Assembly: GCF_003056055.1 (NCBI RefSeq)
Contig: NZ_PYFP01000002.1
Location: 744,001 to 808,000, forward strand
Direction: 5' to 3'
DNA length: 64,000 nt
Source: Glaciimonas sp. PCH181
GTDB lineage: Bacteria; Pseudomonadota; Gammaproteobacteria; Burkholderiales; Burkholderiaceae_D
Of this stretch, positions 46,379 to 55,285 are shown piece by piece. Numbering within the stretch: position 1 is the stretch's first letter; each line of letters opens with the position of its first letter. The translations under genes were made by a program, and so were the position numbers. The notes beneath the pieces are model-generated. The model had not been told where the DNA came from and made no database searches. It worked only from the letters and a program-made list of their open reading frames with translations.

Positions 46379-48397
46379 ATGCCGCCTATCAATAGCAGCG
46401 CACCGCACGACAAGCCCGACGCCCCTCCAGGCGTCGATAACAAAAAATCACTTGGTCGTGGCACGTTTTCTGCTTGCGAAACTACCATGATGATAGAAGA
46501 ATCCCGTCAACGCTCTAAAGCGTATGGTTTGTCGGAAATAGAAAAGCCGGATTTCAGTCCCATTGGGCGGCCTGATCTTTCCCTATTGCTGGAACAAAAT
46601 CGTACCCTGCACATCCACGCGCTGCCGGTGATGGAAACGCTCTACGAACAAATCATTAACACCCACAACATGGTGATCCTGACCGACGTGAACGGTTTGA
46701 TCGTACATACGTTGGGAGATGATGATTTTCTGGAGAAAGCCAATCGGGTCGCACTCAAACCCGGTGTTACGTGGTCGGAATCGAGCAAGGGTACGAATGC
46801 GATTGGCACTGCTATCGCTGAGCAAGTGCCGGTGCAAATTCATGCTAACGAACATTTCTTGGTCGCCAATCATTTCCTCACCTGCTCTGCCGCGCCGATT
46901 TTAGATCATCAGGGCAATGTGATTGGCGTGCTGGATGTGACTGGGGATCAATCGAGTTTTCATAAACACACGATGGCGTTGGTGCGGATGTCAGCGCAGA
47001 TGATTGAGAATCATTTGTTTCTGGCGGCATTTCAAGATGCGATTACGCTGCACTTTAATACGCGGCCTGAGTTTGTCGGCACATTGATGGAGGGGATTGT
47101 TTCGTTCTCGCCCAGCGGACGCTTTCTTTCTGCTAACCGGACGGGCTTATTTCAGCTTGGCTTGCCGATGTCGGCGCTGCAATCGCATACGTTCAGTTCA
47201 CTTTTTGGCTTATCGATTACGGCGCTGTTTGATCACTATCGCACAGCTATGCCGGGGCTATTGAGTCTGTGCATGCCTAGCGGAGTGCGGGTGTATGGGC
47301 GTGCGCAATTGCATATCGCGAATAGTCAATTTCACCGCTCGGTTGAGTTGGCGCGGGCTGATGATAATCCTGCGAGCGATGCAAATAGGAATAACAATCC
47401 ATCAGCGGGGACGGCTAATCGTAACCATCAGTCGTCGCGACGCATGTCGGGGCTGCGATATCTGAATACTGGCGATCCGCAGGTGGCCGCGTTGATCGAA
47501 AAAGTGAACAAGGTGTTGGGCCGCGATATCCCCATTTTGATTATGGGCGAGACTGGCACCGGTAAAGAGTTATTGGCGCAGGCGATTCACAATGATTCGC
47601 CAAGGGCTAGCGGTCCGTTTGTGGCGGTGAATTGTGCGTCGATTCCGGAGACGTTGATTGAGTCGGAATTGTTCGGTTATGAGGATGGGGCATTCACCGG
47701 TGCGCGTAAAAAAGGCGCTGTTGGGAAGATATTGCAGGCGAATGGCGGGACCCTGTTTCTGGATGAGATTGGGGATATGCCGTCGAGTTTGCAGTCGCGG
47801 CTTTTGCGCGTTTTGCAAGAGCGGATGGTGACGCCGTTGGGTAGCACTAAATCGATTACAGTGAATGTGGAGTTGATTTGCGCGACTAATCGTAATCTGC
47901 GGGAGTTGATCACTAAGGGTGAATTCCGTGAGGATCTTTATTATCGGTTGAATGGGTTGGTAGTGAAGTTGCCGCCACTGCGGGAGCGGACCGATATGGA
48001 TATCGTGGTTGAGAAGATTTTGATCGCCGAATCTACTAGTGGACGTTATACGGTTTCGCCGGAAATTATGAGGTTGTTTAAATTGCATAATTGGCCGGGG
48101 AATTTTAGGCAATTGACTAATTTGCTGCGGACTGCGATTGTCATGGCTGATACGGATCATGAGATTAAACATCAGCATCTTCCGGATGATTTTTTGGAAG
48201 ATATTGAGCAGGTCCAGGCTAGCGAGCAAGACGATAATACTAAATGGCTGGTTTCTAGCGGGGCTAATCTGGAGCAGGTTGAGAGATCGGTTATCGAGAA
48301 GGCTTTGGCGTCTAATGGGGGGAATGTGTCGGCTACCGCCCGGGCGTTGGGAGTGTCGAGGAATACTATTTATCGGAAGATTCCCTTACAAAAATAA
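46379..48397 (+). CDS. AcoR-type sigma-54-dependent activator, second paralogue
   Basis: 672 residues with the same architecture as the protein at 24520: GAF-like sensor (MVILTDVNGLIVHTLGDDDF, WSESSKGTNAIGTAIAEQVPVQIHANEHFL), PAS-like middle, a variable Asn/Ser-rich linker (NRNNNPSAGTANRNHQSSR), AAA+ domain with Walker A GETGTGKE (about 390) and GAFTGA (about 437), and a Fis-type helix-turn-helix (GNVSATARALGVSRNTIYRKI). AGGAG precedes the ATG. It is divergent from pedF and near the third PQQ dehydrogenase. It probably senses an alcohol or aldehyde and activates these sigma-54 promoters. Confidence 0.9.
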   Translation: MPPINSSAPHDKPDAPPGVDNKKSLGRGTFSACETTMMIEESRQRSKAYGLSEIEKPDFSPIGRPDLSLLLEQNRTLHIHALPVMETLYEQIINTHNMVILTDVNGLIVHTLGDDDFLEKANRVALKPGVTWSESSKGTNAIGTAIAEQVPVQIHANEHFLVANHFLTCSAAPILDHQGNVIGVLDVTGDQSSFHKHTMALVRMSAQMIENHLFLAAFQDAITLHFNTRPEFVGTLMEGIVSFSPSGRFLSANRTGLFQLGLPMSALQSHTFSSLFGLSITALFDHYRTAMPGLLSLCMPSGVRVYGRAQLHIANSQFHRSVELARADDNPASDANRNNNPSAGTANRNHQSSRRMSGLRYLNTGDPQVAALIEKVNKVLGRDIPILIMGETGTGKELLAQAIHNDSPRASGPFVAVNCASIPETLIESELFGYEDGAFTGARKKGAVGKILQANGGTLFLDEIGDMPSSLQSRLLRVLQERMVTPLGSTKSITVNVELICATNRNLRELITKGEFREDLYYRLNGLVVKLPPLRERTDMDIVVEKILIAESTSGRYTVSPEIMRLFKLHNWPGNFRQLTNLLRTAIVMADTDHEIKHQHLPDDFLEDIEQVQASEQDDNTKWLVSSGANLEQVERSVIEKALASNGGNVSATARALGVSRNTIYRKIPLQK

Positions 48398-48450
48398 GAG
48401 GAGTTTTTGATTTTTTAAGGCGTGATTTATTTTGGTTACTGGAAATTGAA

Positions 48451-48516
48451 GCGGTTGGCGCTCCGTGGTTAGTTCGCCGGGGGCGACCAACGCGCTGCGC
48501 TCAAACATGTTTCCCG
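48451..48516. repeat. Dispersed intergenic repeat, copy B
   Basis: Partial copy: GCTCCGTGGTTAGTTCGCCG matches copy E in reverse, and 48487-48516 matches the 30-bp core of copy A with one difference. It then runs into the minisatellite. It lies just after the activator gene. Confidence 0.7.
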
Positions 48517-48577
48517 ACAAACCCTGTCAAATCCCTAAAACATTTGACAGCGCTACGTGTTGGGGTACGTCAAAAAC

Positions 48578-48714
48578 CACTTCAACGGTCACTTCAACGG
48601 CCACTCCAACTTCAATAGCAGCTACAACTTCAATAGCAGCTACAACTTCAACAGCAGCTGCAACTTCAACAGCAGCTGCAACTTCAAAAACAACTGCAAC
48701 GTCAACTGTGGCTA
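48578..48714. repeat. 18-bp minisatellite
   Basis: Six imperfect 18-bp units (48607-48714), the first four CAACTTCAATAGCAGCTA twice and CAACTTCAACAGCAGCTG twice, are preceded by two 12-bp units of CACTTCAACGG(T/C). Open frames pass through it (Thr/Ser/Ala-rich in one, Asn/Ser/Cys-rich in another), but none has a ribosome site or recognisable domain, so I do not call a gene. Confidence 0.85.
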
Positions 48715-48924
48715 CGTCCGCAAATTCAAAAACAGCGTCAAAGGTGGCTGCGCCTGCAACGTCAAAAGCCGCAGCCTCTTTGATGTAAATAATTTTGTTT
48801 TAAGTGCTCACGGCGCATGCGGCGTGTGCAGTACAAAGCAGGATGACGATTCCGATCGAAGCTGCCGTTGAAGCTGCTTTTGAAGTGACAGTGGCAGTTG
48901 ACCTACCCCGTCATGGGGCGCTGC

Positions 48925-49150
48925 CGAATTTTTTAGCTGTCACTCGAAAATAATCGGGAAACATGTTTGAGCGCAGCGAGTTGGTTTCTCTGCCCGAGGG
49001 ATGGCTAAAAAATGTGGGAACTCAAAGGGCAGCGTCTTTGCGGTCGCCTTTTCGTGGGTTACTTTCTTTTGGCGGGGACGCCGAGCTGAAGTAAAAGAAA
49101 GTGACCGCCTACCAGGCCACCCCGGCTTGCATCAACGGAGAAAACCGAGT
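48925..49150. repeat. Dispersed intergenic repeat, copy C
   Basis: The longest copy, inverted relative to copy A. It shares AATTTTTTAGCTG, the 30-bp core at 48955-48984, TTGGTTTCTC, GCGTCTTTGCGGT and GTTACTTTCTTTTGG. Its right end, CGGCTTGCATCAACGGAGAAAACCG, matches copy D. Copies B and C face each other around the minisatellite. Confidence 0.75.
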
Positions 49151-49185
49151 TTTAAATAACACCCAAACTGAACTAAAAAAAACCC

Positions 49186-49217
49186 AAAAAAAAGGCCAAC
49201 AACTCATGTTGTCAGCC
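49186..49217 (-). terminator. Terminator of the third PQQ dehydrogenase gene
   Basis: Minus-strand GGCTGACAAC-ATGA-GTTGTTGGCC followed by eight Ts, about 125 bp past the stop at 49340. One mismatch in the stem. A standard intrinsic terminator. Confidence 0.85.
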
Positions 49218-49339
49218 AAAACGCCTCAGGGGGCGGAGAAGATACCTTAATCTCCCTTCAATGCACGTCGTCCGGTAACAACGGCATCAAAGGTAAAACC
49301 ACAAACACAATCTAAAAATTACAAATTACAAATTACAAT

Positions 49340-51088
49340 TTACTTAGAGCTCAACTTAAACACCCAAACCGAACCACCTTGCTCGATAGAGCTAATTTTC
49401 TTAGCAACTTCACCACCCCATAACGGCACCGCACCACCCCAGCCAGACACGACCGCAACATACTGCGTATCGCCATCTTTCCATGTCACTGGCGGCGCTA
49501 CAACACCCGAACCGGTTTGGAATTTCCAAAGTTCTTTACCTGTTTTAGCATCGACTGCTTTCAAGAAACCCTCTGGCGTGCCATAAAATACCAACCCACC
49601 AGCAGTCGTCATAACACCACCCCACAACGGCGCGTTATTCTTGATTTCCCAGACGATTTTGCCTGTCTTAGGATCGATCGCACGCATCGCGCCGATGTAG
49701 TCATCGTTAATCGGACGAATAGTAAAACCGGCACCTAAATAAGCACTGCCTTTTTTGTAGCTGACCGGCTCATTCCAGATATCCATGCCCCATTCATTGG
49801 CAGGAACATAGAACAATTTAGTCTGCGGGCTATACGCCATAGGCATTTGATTTTTTGCGCCGAGGAAAGCAGGTGCTACGAACGAAGTAGAACCCTTTTT
49901 GCCTTCTTCACCCTTAGTAGGATCGCCAGGACGGCCCGCTTCGATGTAGTTAGGACGACCGGTTTTCAGATCGATTCCTGTTGCCCATGTAATCTTTTTA
50001 ACAAACGGAAAAGCATTTTCCAACTTACCGTTTTTAGCATCGATCACATAAAAGAAACCATTCCGATCAGCTTTTCCGCCGAACCGTTTTCCATCCATAT
50101 CAAAGGTCACAAACTCGTTGACGCCGTCGTAATCCCAACCGTCATGCGGCGTTGTTTGATAGCTCCATTTGATCTTCCCTGAATCCAGATCCAGCGCTAC
50201 AGTCGACGAAGAATAAAGATTATCGCCAGGACGCAAATGGCTGTTCCACGGCGATGGATTGCCAGTGCCGAAATAGGCCAGATCAGTCGTTGGATCATAA
50301 GTACCGCCCAACCAGGTGGCGCCGCCGCCGGTTTTCCAAAGATCGCCAGGCCATGATTTGTTAGTCGTGCCGGTAATACCGTTTTCGGTTGCCTTGCCTT
50401 CTTTGTCGTATTTATAGCCCATGTGTCCTTCAATCATGGGACGCGACCAGACCAGTTCGCCAGTGCGCGGATTACGTGCATCAACACGTCCAACGACACC
50501 AAACTCACCACCAGAAACACCGGTCAGCAACAGGCCTTTCGCAATCAACGGCGCAGCGGACATCGAATATCCAGCAGCATAATCCGCGACTTTTTCTTTC
50601 CAGACGATCTTGCCGGTATCTTGATCCAACGCAATCAATTGCGCATCAAGCGTACCGAAAATCACCAGATTTTCATACAGAGCGGCACCGCGATTAACCA
50701 CGTCGCAGCAAGGCATGATGCCGTCAGGCAGACGATGTTCGTACTTCCATAATTTGGCGCCGGTCTTCATATCAATCGCATAGATGCGGGAGTAGGAACC
50801 GGTCACAAACATTTTGCCGTTATAGATCAGCGGCTGCGATTCTTGACCGCGTTGTTTTTCACCACCGAACGAAAAAGACCAGGCTGGCGTCAATTTACTG
50901 ACGGTCTGCGTATTGATCTGAGTCAGTGTGGAATAACGCTGTCCTTGCGTCCCCATACCCCATGACAAAACGGTGTTCGGTGCTTTCGAATCGTTCGCTA
51001 TCATGGCGTCGGTGACACCTGCGCCGGTGGCGGCAAATGCACTGCCGACTACCGCGCCGAGCAATACGCCTATCAATTTTTTATGCAT
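49340..51088 (-). CDS. PQQ-dependent ethanol-type dehydrogenase, lanthanide signature
   Basis: 582 residues from [20 protein letters not shown] (signal peptide). Propeller quinoprotein with Cys127-Cys128 ([11 protein letters not shown]), Glu195 (SGGEFGVVG), Asn277 (TGNPSP), catalytic Asp319 and Asp321 in [13 protein letters not shown]. Asp321 is the residue diagnostic of lanthanide enzymes; overall it resembles the PedH/ExaF group of ethanol dehydrogenases. The start at 51088 has AGGAGGATGAT upstream; the frame extends to 51163 but runs over the promoter. PedF encoded 3 kb away is its likely electron acceptor. Confidence 0.92.
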   Translation of the reverse strand: MHKKLIGVLLGAVVGSAFAATGAGVTDAMIANDSKAPNTVLSWGMGTQGQRYSTLTQINTQTVSKLTPAWSFSFGGEKQRGQESQPLIYNGKMFVTGSYSRIYAIDMKTGAKLWKYEHRLPDGIMPCCDVVNRGAALYENLVIFGTLDAQLIALDQDTGKIVWKEKVADYAAGYSMSAAPLIAKGLLLTGVSGGEFGVVGRVDARNPRTGELVWSRPMIEGHMGYKYDKEGKATENGITGTTNKSWPGDLWKTGGGATWLGGTYDPTTDLAYFGTGNPSPWNSHLRPGDNLYSSSTVALDLDSGKIKWSYQTTPHDGWDYDGVNEFVTFDMDGKRFGGKADRNGFFYVIDAKNGKLENAFPFVKKITWATGIDLKTGRPNYIEAGRPGDPTKGEEGKKGSTSFVAPAFLGAKNQMPMAYSPQTKLFYVPANEWGMDIWNEPVSYKKGSAYLGAGFTIRPINDDYIGAMRAIDPKTGKIVWEIKNNAPLWGGVMTTAGGLVFYGTPEGFLKAVDAKTGKELWKFQTGSGVVAPPVTWKDGDTQYVAVVSGWGGAVPLWGGEVAKKISSIEQGGSVWVFKLSSK

Positions 51089-51151
51089 ATCATCCTCCTG
51101 TTTATAAATCGAATATTCAACTTTTTTTGTCGTGTCGCACAGACCTCTATA

Positions 51152-51167
51152 GGCAAGCCGCATGCCA
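51152..51167 (-). promoter_or_regulatory. Sigma-54 promoter of the third PQQ dehydrogenase
   Basis: Minus-strand TGGCATGCGGCTTGCC: -24 TGGCA and -12 TTGC intact, GG-N10-GC spacing. It gives a leader of about 50 nt. A degenerate TGTCA-N7-GAACA lies about 100 bp upstream. Confidence 0.7.
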
Positions 51168-51433
51168 TCCCATCGTTAGCCCTGAATCCGGCTTTTTTGC
51201 GCTTGAATCTACAAAATATGTGCTTTTGACTGCGCTAAATTTCAGCAAGTGTCACAGAACTGAACAACTCAGATCAGGCAGGGCAACATGGTTTTTACTT
51301 CACCGAGATGCGTGGGTATGCCTGCTTGTGGCAAGCACACCCGCTTCTTTGCGTGAACAATGTTGACTATGATTAATGATGGCGGTGCGCTAACGACAAC
51401 AGAAAATGGCGGCCGCAACGGGCCGCTGCTTGA

Positions 51434-52582
51434 TTAGAACGTATGCTTAATACCGACTTCAACAGCGGTAGTGGTTTTGCCGCTAGTGGCAAGGTAGAGA
51501 TTGTTATTTGCCACGCCGAACGCCGCACCGGTGGTATAGCCGCTGCTAGCTTTGACGCCAGCGAGCAAACCGTAGAGCGTTGTGCGCTTCGAAAGCGCGT
51601 AGTCATCGCTCAGAATCAGCGTCTTGGAGATATCGCTACTGCCATCTTTATTGTTGGAATAGTAGTAGGCCAGCGTCGCTGTGTTAGCCACCGATGTCCG
51701 ATAATTCAAACCCGCGCCATAGACCCGATATTGGGCCAATTCGGCGCCAGTAGCAGGATCACTATTTTTGTTATTCAGATAGTTCAACGTCAACGTTGCA
51801 TCGCCTATCGTATAGCCCGCACCCAAGCTATATTTTCTGGTTTGCACGCCAGTACCGCCCACCAAACCGGCCCGCTGACCGTTATCGGATTGATACGAAG
51901 CCGACAGCGTAACAGGGCCGGTATAGACCGCACCCAGAGAGATAACGCGATTGGCGGCGTTGCTTCCCGCGTTTTCACCGAAACTATACGATCCGCTTAA
52001 ATTAACATCGGCAATTTTTGTGCTGAGCGCCAAAGCATTCGCCACAAAAACATCAATCGGTGCATTCGAGTTAGCCGGGGCCACAGCGGTGCCGACGTTG
52101 AGCGGACTTTGCGTCAGCGCCCATGAGATCAACCCTGAGAAAGTTTCTTTCAAACCACGCGGATCGGTCGCAGCAAAGGCCAGCACCGCAGGTGAATATT
52201 GTTTACCCAAAGTGATCGTGCCGTAGCTATTGGAGAGGCCGACGTTGGACTGACGCCCGAACAAACCGCCCCATTGGCCGCCCTGCCCCGTGCCTGCGAA
52301 AAAGTGTCCTTCAAGATTGAAGTTGGCTTTTAAACCACCGCCCAGATCCTCTGTTCCTTTGAAGCCAAAAATACTCGGCGTAACGCCACCGGTGTTGAAT
52401 GATGTGACGCTGCCATTGCCGCCGGAAGGCGTTTTTTGGTTGTTGACATATACCAGCCCCGCATCGACCACACCATAAATGGTGACGGACGATTGTGCAT
52501 GTGCAGAACCCGCTATTGCACAGACTCCCATTACTGCCGATACAGCGATGAGCGAGGTTTTGAGCTTAAATATTTTTTTCAC
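51434..52582 (-). CDS. Gram-negative porin, Burkholderia type
   Basis: About 382 residues. A signal peptide (LIAVSAVMGVCAIAGSAHA) is followed by QSSVTIYGVVDAGLVYVNN, the standard N-terminus of trimeric 16-strand porins of Burkholderiales, and it ends in a terminal Phe strand (AVEVGIKHTF). The start is a GTG at 52582, since AAGGAG lies six bases before it; the in-frame ATG at 52612 puts that site inside the gene. It has a sigma-54 promoter like that of the neighbouring dehydrogenase, so it may let in the alcohol or a metal complex. It is upstream of, and co-oriented with, the third dehydrogenase. Confidence 0.92.
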   Translation of the reverse strand: MKKIFKLKTSLIAVSAVMGVCAIAGSAHAQSSVTIYGVVDAGLVYVNNQKTPSGGNGSVTSFNTGGVTPSIFGFKGTEDLGGGLKANFNLEGHFFAGTGQGGQWGGLFGRQSNVGLSNSYGTITLGKQYSPAVLAFAATDPRGLKETFSGLISWALTQSPLNVGTAVAPANSNAPIDVFVANALALSTKIADVNLSGSYSFGENAGSNAANRVISLGAVYTGPVTLSASYQSDNGQRAGLVGGTGVQTRKYSLGAGYTIGDATLTLNYLNNKNSDPATGAELAQYRVYGAGLNYRTSVANTATLAYYYSNNKDGSSDISKTLILSDDYALSKRTTLYGLLAGVKASSGYTTGAAFGVANNNLYLATSGKTTTAVEVGIKHTF

Positions 52583-52652
52583 AGAGGTCTCCTTGGGGAT
52601 TTTATTTTTCAATCGCGGCAGGGATTACAGAGTCCTGCAGCAACTCGCTCTT

Positions 52653-52668
52653 GGCAAAAGCCATGCCA
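52653..52668 (-). promoter_or_regulatory. Sigma-54 promoter of the porin gene
   Basis: Minus-strand TGGCATGGCTTTTGCC, very close to the promoter of the third dehydrogenase (TGGCATGCGGCTTGCC), with exact spacing. It lies 70 bp before the GTG start. Confidence 0.7.
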
Positions 52669-53131
52669 GTGATGACGTATTCTTGTGTAAAAAACACATT
52701 TGCGCAAACTGACAGGTTGAGTTTGTCCGGGCTATTACAGGGTTATGCAAGGCTGAAATGTCGCCTTCTTCATTCGGTAGCCATCGGATTTTAGGACGTT
52801 AAATCTGGTCGGTTTTGCAGTCGCGATCTGGCCGCATGAAAACCAAAATGAAGATCAGCGTCGCCGCTGGACGGCAACGTCATCGTGCCGATCCCGAAAC
52901 AATTAACCATCGTCCGGTGTTTAAATCTGGATCACATGCAATACAACTTGTTCACATTCTGATCGCTTGGAAAACGCAAAAAAACGCCTGACAGTTGATG
53001 CGGTCTTTACGTGCATTGCATCGATGGCATATTTATTGCACATATCGCCTAAACATCTGGCTGTTGCCACCGCCAATCGCGGGCATGCCAAACAGATGTG
53101 CGCACCCTCATTTCTATCTTTAAGGTCTCCG
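52669..53131. other. Spacer between porin and NosR-like genes
   Basis: About 460 bp divergent spacer. It contains a small palindrome TGTGT-AAAAA-ACACA near 52686 and TGTTC near 52940, and no convincing gene. A frame in the last 165 bp extends the NosR-like gene but lacks a start signal. Confidence 0.4.
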
Positions 53132-55285
53132 ATGCGCGCCTATTTAGGTTGGTTACGTGGATTAATGCTTTTCGCCATCTTGCTAGCGGCGAGCTGGGCG
53201 ACGATGTCCCGCGCGGGCACCATGACGCATGCCACGCTGGAAAAACGTTTCCCATCGCCATTTATTATCGGGGAAAAAGACAGTGCCATACCGGTCTGGC
53301 CGATTTTTAAGCAGAACGCTACGGCGAATGAATTAGTCGGTTATGTTTTCGAGTCCATCGATCTGGCACCAATCGCCGGTTTTTCCGGCTTGCCGATTAA
53401 TCTTCTGATTGCGCTCGATCCCAAAGGAAATTTTATTGAGGTCAGCGTTATCGCGCATCACGAACCCGTGTTTCTTGACGGCTTGGGTGAAGCGCCGATG
53501 TTTCAGTTTGTGAATCAATATAAAGGCTTGTCGTTATTTCAAAACATCAAGATAGAGACGCAAAAAAATAATACCAATAAGACGCACGGCATCAACGTTT
53601 ATCTGGATGGCGTCACCAAAGCCACGGCGTCGGTGCGCATCATGAATCAGACCGTTCTTTCAGCAGCGCTAAAAGTGGCGCGAAAAAAACTCGGCTTTGC
53701 GGAAGGTCGTGATCCCGATTTAATTGCGCGGGTTAAGGCAGATGTATTTACGCCCGCCAGCGTGAAGCAATTAATCGATTCCGGCTTGATTAAACATGTG
53801 GTTTTACGCAATAGCGATGTTGAAAAGACGTTCGCCAAAACCGCTGGCGCAGGTCTTGATGCCGACGGATTGAAAGATCCGGGCGGGACGTTTATTGATC
53901 TCTATCTTGCGTATGTTTCGGTCCCCGGCATCGGTCGCAATCTATTAAATGCTGCCAGCTGGACCAAGCTTGAAAACCGCCTGGAGCAAGGCGATCACGC
54001 GCTTCTGGTGATGTCAAGAGGTCGCTACAGCGTGCTCAGCGAGGCGTTTGTCAGCGGTACGATTCCGGACCGTCTGCAATTGCAGCAAGATAAGTTGCCG
54101 ATTGAAATGCGTGATCTTGATCTGGATCTAAAGCTGGATGACAATGCAGAGTCTGCCGGACTACAAATGGATTCGATCAAGGTATTCAGGGTGATTAGCC
54201 AGTCTGGATTAGACCCGGCGCGGCCGCTCGACTTTTCACTCGCGGTGACACGTAGTAAAGGCATCGTTTATCCCGAGCGTATTACCGAAAATTTTCCCTT
54301 CAACTTTGTATTGCCAGCGAAGTTTTACCAAGCCGCCGAAAGTGACGCCAAGTCATGGGGAGCCAGCTGGGAAAAACGCTGGTGGGAAATTGCGTTGCTC
54401 ATCGGCGCGCTTGCGGTACTGGCGATAGCGTTGTCATGGCAAAAACGGCTGACTAAAAACGGCGTCGCCTTCACTTGGTTCAGACGCGGATTTTTGGCAT
54501 TCACGCTATTTTTTATTGGCTGGTATGCACAAGGACAATTATCGATTGTGAATATGACGGGCTTTCTGCAAGCCGTCGTTGCCGGGCGCAGTCTGGCATT
54601 TTTTATGTATGACCCGATGACCGTAGTGTTGTGGGCATTTGTGGCGGTGTCACTATTTGCGTGGGGGCGCGGCACATTTTGCGGTTGGTTATGTCCGTTT
54701 GGCGCGTTGCAAGAATTTGTCGGCAAGCTGGCGCAATTTCTAAAAATTCCACAACTCACGATCAAGACGAAAACCGATGCAAAACTAAAACGCATCAAAT
54801 ATGTCGTGCTGCTGGGGATCGTTATTAGCGCGTTCTTCTCCACCAGATTGACCGATACATTGGTTGAGATTGAACCGTTTAAAACCGCGATCACGCTGAA
54901 CTTCGTCCGTTCGTGGCCGTATGTTGTGTATGCGCTGGGCTTGTTGATTGCCAGCACGTTTGTGTACAAATTCTTTTGCCGCTATCTCTGCCCGTTTGGC
55001 GCGGGACTGGCGGTACTGGGGCGCTTTCGGATTCTGGATTGGTTGCCGCGTCGCAAGGAGTGTGGCACGCCTTGCCAGACCTGTCGCCATCGCTGCGACT
55101 ATCAGGCGATTAAGCCGGATGGAAAAATCGCCTATGACGAATGTTTTCAGTGCATGGATTGCGTCGTGATTTACGAAAGCCCCGAAAAATGCGCGCCGCT
55201 GATCATGGAGAAAAAACGCGCCAGAACGATTCCAATCCAGCCTCTGCCAGTCAGTCTGTCCACACAACCGTTAAGGGAGTCATGA
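53132..55285 (+). CDS. NosR-like membrane flavo-iron-sulfur protein
   Basis: 717 residues from MRAYLGWLRGLMLF (AAGG upstream). After a signal/anchor helix comes a periplasmic FMN-binding domain with the covalent flavin motif D159-G-V-T-K-A-T165 (D-x-x-[ST]-x-A-T, Thr as attachment site). Several membrane helices follow, then polyferredoxin-like Cys groups (FCGWLCPFGALQEF, CRYLCPFGAG, CGTPCQTCRHRC, CFQCMDC). NosR and related proteins carry electrons from the quinone pool to periplasmic partners. No nosZ is present. Its setting beside PQQ dehydrogenase and porin genes suggests a link with alcohol oxidation, unproven. It overlaps apbE by 4 bp. Confidence 0.85.
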   Translation: MRAYLGWLRGLMLFAILLAASWATMSRAGTMTHATLEKRFPSPFIIGEKDSAIPVWPIFKQNATANELVGYVFESIDLAPIAGFSGLPINLLIALDPKGNFIEVSVIAHHEPVFLDGLGEAPMFQFVNQYKGLSLFQNIKIETQKNNTNKTHGINVYLDGVTKATASVRIMNQTVLSAALKVARKKLGFAEGRDPDLIARVKADVFTPASVKQLIDSGLIKHVVLRNSDVEKTFAKTAGAGLDADGLKDPGGTFIDLYLAYVSVPGIGRNLLNAASWTKLENRLEQGDHALLVMSRGRYSVLSEAFVSGTIPDRLQLQQDKLPIEMRDLDLDLKLDDNAESAGLQMDSIKVFRVISQSGLDPARPLDFSLAVTRSKGIVYPERITENFPFNFVLPAKFYQAAESDAKSWGASWEKRWWEIALLIGALAVLAIALSWQKRLTKNGVAFTWFRRGFLAFTLFFIGWYAQGQLSIVNMTGFLQAVVAGRSLAFFMYDPMTVVLWAFVAVSLFAWGRGTFCGWLCPFGALQEFVGKLAQFLKIPQLTIKTKTDAKLKRIKYVVLLGIVISAFFSTRLTDTLVEIEPFKTAITLNFVRSWPYVVYALGLLIASTFVYKFFCRYLCPFGAGLAVLGRFRILDWLPRRKECGTPCQTCRHRCDYQAIKPDGKIAYDECFQCMDCVVIYESPEKCAPLIMEKKRARTIPIQPLPVSLSTQPLRES

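Noticed and set aside
48465..48871. Repetitive open frames rich in Thr/Ala or Asn/Ser/Cys through the minisatellite
   Set aside because: They arise from 18-bp repeats, lack start signals and contain no domain; treated as repeat DNA.
9540..49140. CRISPR arrays
   Set aside because: Repeats found are dispersed or tandem without regular spacers, and no cas gene is present.
53132..55285. A nitrous oxide reduction locus
   Set aside because: The NosR-like gene has no nosZ, nosD or nosF neighbours; only ApbE is present.
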